Shown: positions 5,428-8,959 of the stretch, piece after piece
How the letters are laid out: each line of letters opens with the position of its first letter
How positions within the stretch are numbered: the stretch's first letter is position 1
NCBI GenBank assembly: GCA_002449395.1
Contig: DKDP01000044.1
Span: 11,819 to 20,777 of the forward strand
DNA: 8,959 nucleotides
Direction of reading: 5' to 3'
Source: Ruminococcaceae bacterium UBA6845
GTDB taxonomy: Bacteria > Bacillota > Clostridia > Oscillospirales > Acutalibacteraceae
Position numbers and translations under genes: made by a program
Notes under the pieces: model-generated
Told to the model about the DNA's origin: nothing
The model's database searches: none
The model's input: only the letters and a program-made list of their open reading frames with translations

Positions 5428-5465
5428 CGCTCCCCGAAATTGCTTTTGAACTGCTTCGGGGAGCG
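5428..5465 (+). terminator. Terminator-like hairpin after the small membrane protein
   Basis: CGCTCCCCGAA (5428-5438) and TTCGGGGAGCG (5455-5465) form a perfect 11-bp stem with a 16-base loop, starting four bases after the stop. The 3' side is TTAAATTTA, a weak T-tract. The 5' flank is GGAAAAATAAC, giving a T-rich run on the minus strand, so it may also stop antisense transcription. Confidence 0.65.
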
Positions 5466-5505
5466 TTAAATTTAGGTCAAAATATGCAGAATGAGAAACA
5501 TTTTA

Positions 5506-5534
5506 TTGATTTTTGTTTCAGATTCAAGTATAAT
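5506..5534 (+). promoter_or_regulatory. Promoter of the lipoprotein gene
   Basis: TTGATT (5506-5511), a 17-base spacer and a perfect TATAAT (5529-5534). Transcription would start near 5541. This places the upstream in-frame ATG at 5491 outside the transcript and supports the start at 5572. Confidence 0.7.
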
Positions 5535-5571
5535 GCAATTACGGAAACCGATAAAGGGAGTTGTAAAACAT

Positions 5572-6678
5572 ATGGAAAAGAGAATTACTGCGCTTTTGCT
5601 TGCGGCTCTGATGATTTTTTCGTTTTCTGCCTGCGGTAAAAAGGATACGGATAATAAAACCTCACAGTCCGACGGCGTAACGACTGCGGCAAAGGTCAGC
5701 GATGTTAAAATCACTCCGTCCGAGGCGAAGCAGACAAGGCTCGTTGACTACAAAACGTCTGATTTTTCAATGAAAATCCCTGAGGGCTGGACTGTCACAA
5801 CAGGCGGAAGCGGAATGTTCCACGCAATCCGTGTAACAGACCCGAAAAATCCGATTAACCAAATATTTTTCCTGCTCAAGGCTCAGCCGATTCTTCACAG
5901 CGAAACAGGCAGAAGCTACTATAATCAGTCATATCAGATGTACGGCGGAAATTACAATATGATGGCGGCGGCGCCCGTCCTTTCCCCTGCATCGACCGAG
6001 AATTTCTTTAAGATTTTCAATTCATACGCTGCATTTGCCAAGACCTATGAGGCAAGCTACTCGAGCTTTGATTTTCCGAGTTTCGGCTCATTCAAAGCCG
6101 TTGAGAGCTTTGCGAGTAACAGCAGTATGAAGTCGCAGGCGATCAGTCCCGCCCTGCTCCGTGCAACCTTTACCGACGGCAACGGCAAAAGCGGCGAGGG
6201 TCTTTTCACGGCAGACGTAATTGATTTCAGCGGTAACACGGCGAGCGGCTTCGGCATTGACGCAGGTTTCTATATGGTCTATAACATTGCGGCGATCACC
6301 TGCGAGAAAAACTCTCTTATTGAATGGAAAGACATTCTCTGCCAATCACTCAGCTCGATTGATTATACTCAGAGCTACGTGAGCAGTGCAATTCAGCAGA
6401 GCAACGAGAGCACGGCAAACGCAATGCAAATCAGGAATGAGCTCAGCAGTATTTCCGATGGAATTATGGACTCGTGGAAGAAACGAAACACAAGTCAGGA
6501 CATAATCAGTCAGAAACAGAGTGACGCAACTCTCGGTCTCGAAAGAATTTATGACACCGAGAAGGATGAAATATATATGGCGAAAAACGGCTGGAGCGAC
6601 AGCAATAAGGATGAACGTTTTCAGCTTGTCACGGACGACAGTATGTATCTCAAAGCGACCTCGGGCACAATTGAATAA
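5572..6678 (+). CDS. Secreted lipoprotein of unknown function
   Basis: A 368-residue protein with a type II (lipoprotein) signal peptide: MEKR, a hydrophobic core, then the lipobox FSAC (18-21), so Cys21 is the predicted lipidated residue. A charged Ser/Thr/Asp linker follows (22-60), then a domain starting DFSMKIPEGWTV (64-75), a pattern seen at the front of PsbP/DUF1795-like beta domains in Firmicutes lipoproteins. A Tyr/Met/Asn-rich stretch (about 103-120) and a Ser-rich helix-prone stretch (about 275-300) come next. The C-terminus (about 317-368) has the motif LGLERIYDTEKDEIYMA and resembles a short module I associate from memory with other clostridial lipoproteins. No catalytic motif is visible. 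The start at 5572 follows GGGAG by 11 bases and lies downstream of the promoter; the longer in-frame start at 5491 would spoil the signal peptide. It forms a single-gene unit. Confidence 0.85.
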   Translation: MEKRITALLLAALMIFSFSACGKKDTDNKTSQSDGVTTAAKVSDVKITPSEAKQTRLVDYKTSDFSMKIPEGWTVTTGGSGMFHAIRVTDPKNPINQIFFLLKAQPILHSETGRSYYNQSYQMYGGNYNMMAAAPVLSPASTENFFKIFNSYAAFAKTYEASYSSFDFPSFGSFKAVESFASNSSMKSQAISPALLRATFTDGNGKSGEGLFTADVIDFSGNTASGFGIDAGFYMVYNIAAITCEKNSLIEWKDILCQSLSSIDYTQSYVSSAIQQSNESTANAMQIRNELSSISDGIMDSWKKRNTSQDIISQKQSDATLGLERIYDTEKDEIYMAKNGWSDSNKDERFQLVTDDSMYLKATSGTIE

Positions 6679-6683
6679 ATACG

Positions 6684-6723
6684 AGCCGCAGGTTACAAAA
6701 ATCTCTGTAATTTGCGGCTTTTG
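6684..6723 (+). terminator. Intrinsic terminator after the lipoprotein gene
   Basis: AGCCGCAGGTTACA (6684-6697) pairs along its whole 14 bases with TGTAATTTGCGGCT (6706-6719), with two G-U pairs and an 8-base loop, followed by TTTTG. It sits five bases after the stop codon and just before the promoter of the next gene. Confidence 0.85.
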
Positions 6724-6725
6724 TA

Positions 6726-6754
6726 TTGCACTTAAAAATGCGATATGCTACAAT
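6726..6754 (+). promoter_or_regulatory. Promoter of the GH92 mannosidase gene
   Basis: TTGCAC (6726-6731), a 17-base spacer and TACAAT (6749-6754), with TGC directly before the -10 (6746-6748), an extended -10 form. The predicted start near 6761 gives a 20-base leader and excludes the earlier in-frame ATG at 6745. Confidence 0.7.
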
Positions 6755-6780
6755 TAAGGAAATCGTTTCGGAGGTCAAAA

Positions 6781-8736
6781 ATGGATTACTTAAAATATGT
6801 TAACATAAAGCAGGGCACATTTTCCGTCATGCGTTTTTCAAACGGAAACACCCTGCCCCTCGTTCAGCTCCCGTTTGCAATGGCAGGCTATTCGGCTCAG
6901 ACGGAATACCACGGCGGCTGGTTCTATCATCCGACACACCGCAGTCTTGAGGGTGTAAGGCTCACCCATCAGCCGAGCCCGTGGATCTCGGACTACGGCA
7001 CATTCCTTTTCACTCCGCAGACGGGTGAAATCAGGGATTCGGTCGGCAGTGCGTGGTCAGGCTACCGTCCCGAGGATGCAGTGATGACGCCTGCGTATAT
7101 GAAGCTGAGATTTCTGCGTTCAAGAACCGATTTTGAGCTTGCCCCTGCCGAGAGAAGCTGTAAAATAAGGCTCACCTATCCCGAGGGCAGAACTCCGTAT
7201 TTCACGGTTTTCCCCGTTTTCGGCAACTATACTTTTGATTTTGACTTTGAAAACAACTGCCTGCTCTGCACAACGGACGGAGCACGAGGCTCTTTCCATA
7301 AGGACTTCAAGACCTATCTTGTCATCCGATTCAAGTCAAAGCTGGATCCCGAGAAGTCGTATAAAAAAGACGGCGAATTTATCCACGCCGCACTCTGTGA
7401 CACATCGGTTGAAGCCGATATTGCATCGTCGTATATCAGCTTTGATCAGGCACTTGAAAATATGCGCCGTGACTGCGACAAAAAGAGCTTTGACGAGCTG
7501 CGTACCGACGGTGAAAACATCTGGAATGGATATCTTTCGAGAATTGAAATTGACCCCGTTGACGAAAAGCAGATGAAAACCTTTTATTCCTGTATGTACA
7601 GAACAGGACTTTTTCCGCACAAGGCATACGAGATTGACAGGGACGGCAACAAGCTCCACTATTGCCCGTTTGACGGCAGCACAAAAAGCGGCGTAAGATA
7701 CACCGACAACGGCTTTTGGGACACATACAGAACTGAATTTCCGCTTTTTGCAATGATTGCAAAGGAAGAATACGCCGAGATGCTCGAGGGCTTCATCGTT
7801 GACTACAAGGAGGGCGGCTGGCTGCCGAGATGGCCGTCAATCGGCGAGAGAGGCTGTATGCCCTCTACTCTGCTTGATGCGATTATTGCGGACGCCGCAG
7901 TCAAGGGCATTATCGGCGGCGAACTGCTTGAAACGGCTTTTCGAGGTATGATCCATCACGCAAACTGCGATTCGCACCATCCCGATCTCGGCAGAACGGG
8001 TGCGGAGGCGTATGTCAAATACGGCTACGTGCCGACAGATATTATCGAAAACAACTGCGTCAACCTCACACTTGACGCCGCATACGGCGACTATTGCATA
8101 GCGCAGGTTGCAAGGGTTCTCGGCAAGGACGATATTGCCGATGAGTATATGAGACGTTCAAAAAATTACAAAAATCTCTTCGACCCCGAAACGGGCTTTA
8201 TGAGAGCGAAAAAGACCGACGGAACGTTCAAAGAGCCGTTTGACTGCTTTGACTGGGCTGACGAATACACCGAGGGCAGTGCATGGCAGTCGTCATTCTC
8301 CGTTCCGCACGATATTGACGGACTTGTCGAGCTTTACGGCGGCAAGGATAAGCTGATTGCAAAGCTTGACGAGCTTTTCGCAACCCCGCCTATTTATTGC
8401 ACAAGCGGCTACGGCTCGGAGATTCACGAAATGGCAGAGATGGCGGCGGTCGATTTCGGTCAGTGTGCAATTTCCAATCAGCCGAGCTTTCATCTGCCCT
8501 TTATGTTTGCCGCACTCGGCGATAAAGAAAAGAGCGAATATTGGGTCAAAAAGCTCTGTGAAGAAGCGTTCAGCTACACGGACGACGGTTTCCCCGGCGA
8601 TGAGGACAACGGAGCGACAGCGGCTTGGTATGTGCTTTCCACGCTCGGCATTTATGACATCTGCCCCGGCAAGAACGAATACATAAGGATTAATAAGCTC
8701 TGCAAGAGCGCAAAAATTCTCGGCAAAGAGATATAA
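6781..8736 (+). CDS. Alpha-mannosidase, glycoside hydrolase family 92
   Basis: A 651-residue Ca2+-dependent, inverting exo-alpha-mannosidase. An N-terminal beta-sandwich (about 1-240) contains NTLPLVQLPFAM (23-34), LTHQPSPWISDYGTF (61-75) and FTPQTG (77-82). The catalytic alpha-barrel carries FYSCMYRTGLFPH (268-280), FWDTYRTEFPL (312-322), EGGWLPRW (344-351), ADAAVKG (370-376), TEGSAWQ (497-503), SVPHDIDGL (507-515), NQPSFHLPFMF (566-576), GFPGDEDNGATAAWYVLS (603-620) and GIYDICPG (623-630). Glu498 is the candidate catalytic acid; Asp607 and Asp609 are candidates for the base. The family usually reads NEP where this enzyme reads NQP (Gln567). There is no signal peptide, unlike many Bacteroides members, so it should act on imported mannosides in the cytoplasm. 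Length is slightly short of the usual 700-plus because secretion sequences and accessory domains are absent. The start follows GGAGG (6770-6774) by six bases. Linkage specificity cannot be fixed from sequence alone. Confidence 0.93.
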   Translation: MDYLKYVNIKQGTFSVMRFSNGNTLPLVQLPFAMAGYSAQTEYHGGWFYHPTHRSLEGVRLTHQPSPWISDYGTFLFTPQTGEIRDSVGSAWSGYRPEDAVMTPAYMKLRFLRSRTDFELAPAERSCKIRLTYPEGRTPYFTVFPVFGNYTFDFDFENNCLLCTTDGARGSFHKDFKTYLVIRFKSKLDPEKSYKKDGEFIHAALCDTSVEADIASSYISFDQALENMRRDCDKKSFDELRTDGENIWNGYLSRIEIDPVDEKQMKTFYSCMYRTGLFPHKAYEIDRDGNKLHYCPFDGSTKSGVRYTDNGFWDTYRTEFPLFAMIAKEEYAEMLEGFIVDYKEGGWLPRWPSIGERGCMPSTLLDAIIADAAVKGIIGGELLETAFRGMIHHANCDSHHPDLGRTGAEAYVKYGYVPTDIIENNCVNLTLDAAYGDYCIAQVARVLGKDDIADEYMRRSKNYKNLFDPETGFMRAKKTDGTFKEPFDCFDWADEYTEGSAWQSSFSVPHDIDGLVELYGGKDKLIAKLDELFATPPIYCTSGYGSEIHEMAEMAAVDFGQCAISNQPSFHLPFMFAALGDKEKSEYWVKKLCEEAFSYTDDGFPGDEDNGATAAWYVLSTLGIYDICPGKNEYIRINKLCKSAKILGKEI

Positions 8737-8747
8737 AAGTTGCTTTT

Positions 8748-8778
8748 CGGGGGTCGGTTTTCCGATCCCTGATTTTTT
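8748..8778 (+). terminator. Intrinsic terminator after the GH92 gene
   Basis: GGGGTCGG (8750-8757) pairs with CCGATCCC (8762-8769), with one G-U and a TTTT loop; the flanking C/G and G-U pairs at 8748-8749 and 8770-8771 can extend it. TTTTTT follows at 8773-8778. It lies 11 bases after the stop. Confidence 0.85.
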
Positions 8779-8791
8779 GTTTATTTGGATT

Positions 8792-8959
8792 TTCCTTACC
8801 TCACTTGCAGGGGAGGTAAAAAAGGCTTCATCAAACTTTTTATAAAACCCCTCAGACGGCTTTGCCGCCAGCTCCCCTAAAGGGGCGCCTATTTAAAATT
8901 TCTGCTGACCTTCCTTGCCTCACTTGCAGGGGAGGTGGATTCGGCGGTTTGCGCCGAAG
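8792..8959. repeat. Composite of three GGGGAGG-family repeat units, cut by window edge
   Basis: A first forward unit (8792-8817) has CCTCACTTGCAGGGGAGG but stops abruptly where other copies continue with a hairpin and GGAGGGGTT. A reverse unit follows; 8827-8889 is 59/63 identical to 3615-3677. A second forward unit starts at 8911 and runs off the window with a perfect TTCGGCG/CGCCGAA hairpin (8940-8946 and 8952-8958). The two forward cores are almost identical to 3554-3580. No coding sequence is present after the mannosidase. Confidence 0.75.

Noticed and set aside
5491..5571. In-frame extension of the lipoprotein to an ATG at 5491
   Set aside because: The promoter -35 and -10 boxes lie inside it, and it would bury a good lipoprotein signal peptide that starts at 5572.
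6745..6780. Earlier ATG (6745) for the GH92 gene
   Set aside because: It lies upstream of the -10 box at 6749-6754 and has no ribosome site, whereas 6781 follows GGAGG.
7336..7762. Minus- and plus-strand frames of over 100 codons inside the GH92 gene
   Set aside because: The GH92 motifs are continuous in the main frame across the whole area; the alternatives have low-complexity Ser/Arg/Cys composition and no start signals.

Overview
The window looks like a chromosomal segment of a gut-type Clostridia bacterium, probably near the Ruminococcaceae/Oscillospiraceae. This is an inference from strong AGGAGG-type ribosome sites, housekeeping-type promoters with 17-nt spacers, gene families typical of that group (cytoplasmic GH29 and GH92 glycosidases, MntP under a manganese riboswitch), and the dispersed GGGGAGG-type palindromic repeats common in such genomes. 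No plasmid, phage or CRISPR module is present.

Left part (1-2282): on the minus strand lie a DNA-deoxyinosine (hypoxanthine) glycosylase (132-626) and, upstream of it, a GH29 alpha-L-fucosidase (685-1995). The fucosidase has its own promoter (2027-2055), and a terminator (645-678) separates the two. The divergent region 1996-2282 also carries the promoter of a plus-strand GT-C (GT87-like) membrane glycosyltransferase (2283-3539). That gene is clearly AT-richer than its neighbours, and its promoter has an A11 tract in a 13-nt spacer.

Middle part (3540-5470): a gene-free repeat region (3540-3931) holds inverted GGGGAGG-family repeats and a separate 85-nt palindromic element. Next is a near-consensus promoter, a yybP-ykoY manganese riboswitch with a readable terminator/antiterminator switch, and mntP (4126-4695), the manganese exporter it should control. 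A tRNA-Ala(GGC) gene with its own promoter and terminator follows. Immediately downstream is the C-terminal stub of a tyrosine recombinase on the minus strand, flanked by two 9-nt direct repeats; this looks like the scar of an element once integrated at the tRNA. A small two-helix membrane protein (5229-5423) with a good promoter starts right at the scar edge and is followed by a strong hairpin.

Right part (5470-8959): two further single-gene units, each with its own promoter and terminator. One encodes an unrecognised lipoprotein (5572-6678). The other encodes a cytoplasmic GH92 alpha-mannosidase (6781-8736). The window ends in another composite of GGGGAGG-family repeats.

Functionally, most genes are individually transcribed. 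The two cytoplasmic exo-glycosidases, fucosidase and alpha-mannosidase, suggest intracellular trimming of imported fucosylated or mannosylated oligosaccharides, possibly host N-glycan or yeast mannan fragments, but no transporter is present here. The most rewarding points for a second look are the three-state manganese riboswitch, the possibly slippage-controlled GT-C promoter, the NQP (rather than NEP) motif in the GH92 enzyme, and the tRNA-Ala integration scar.
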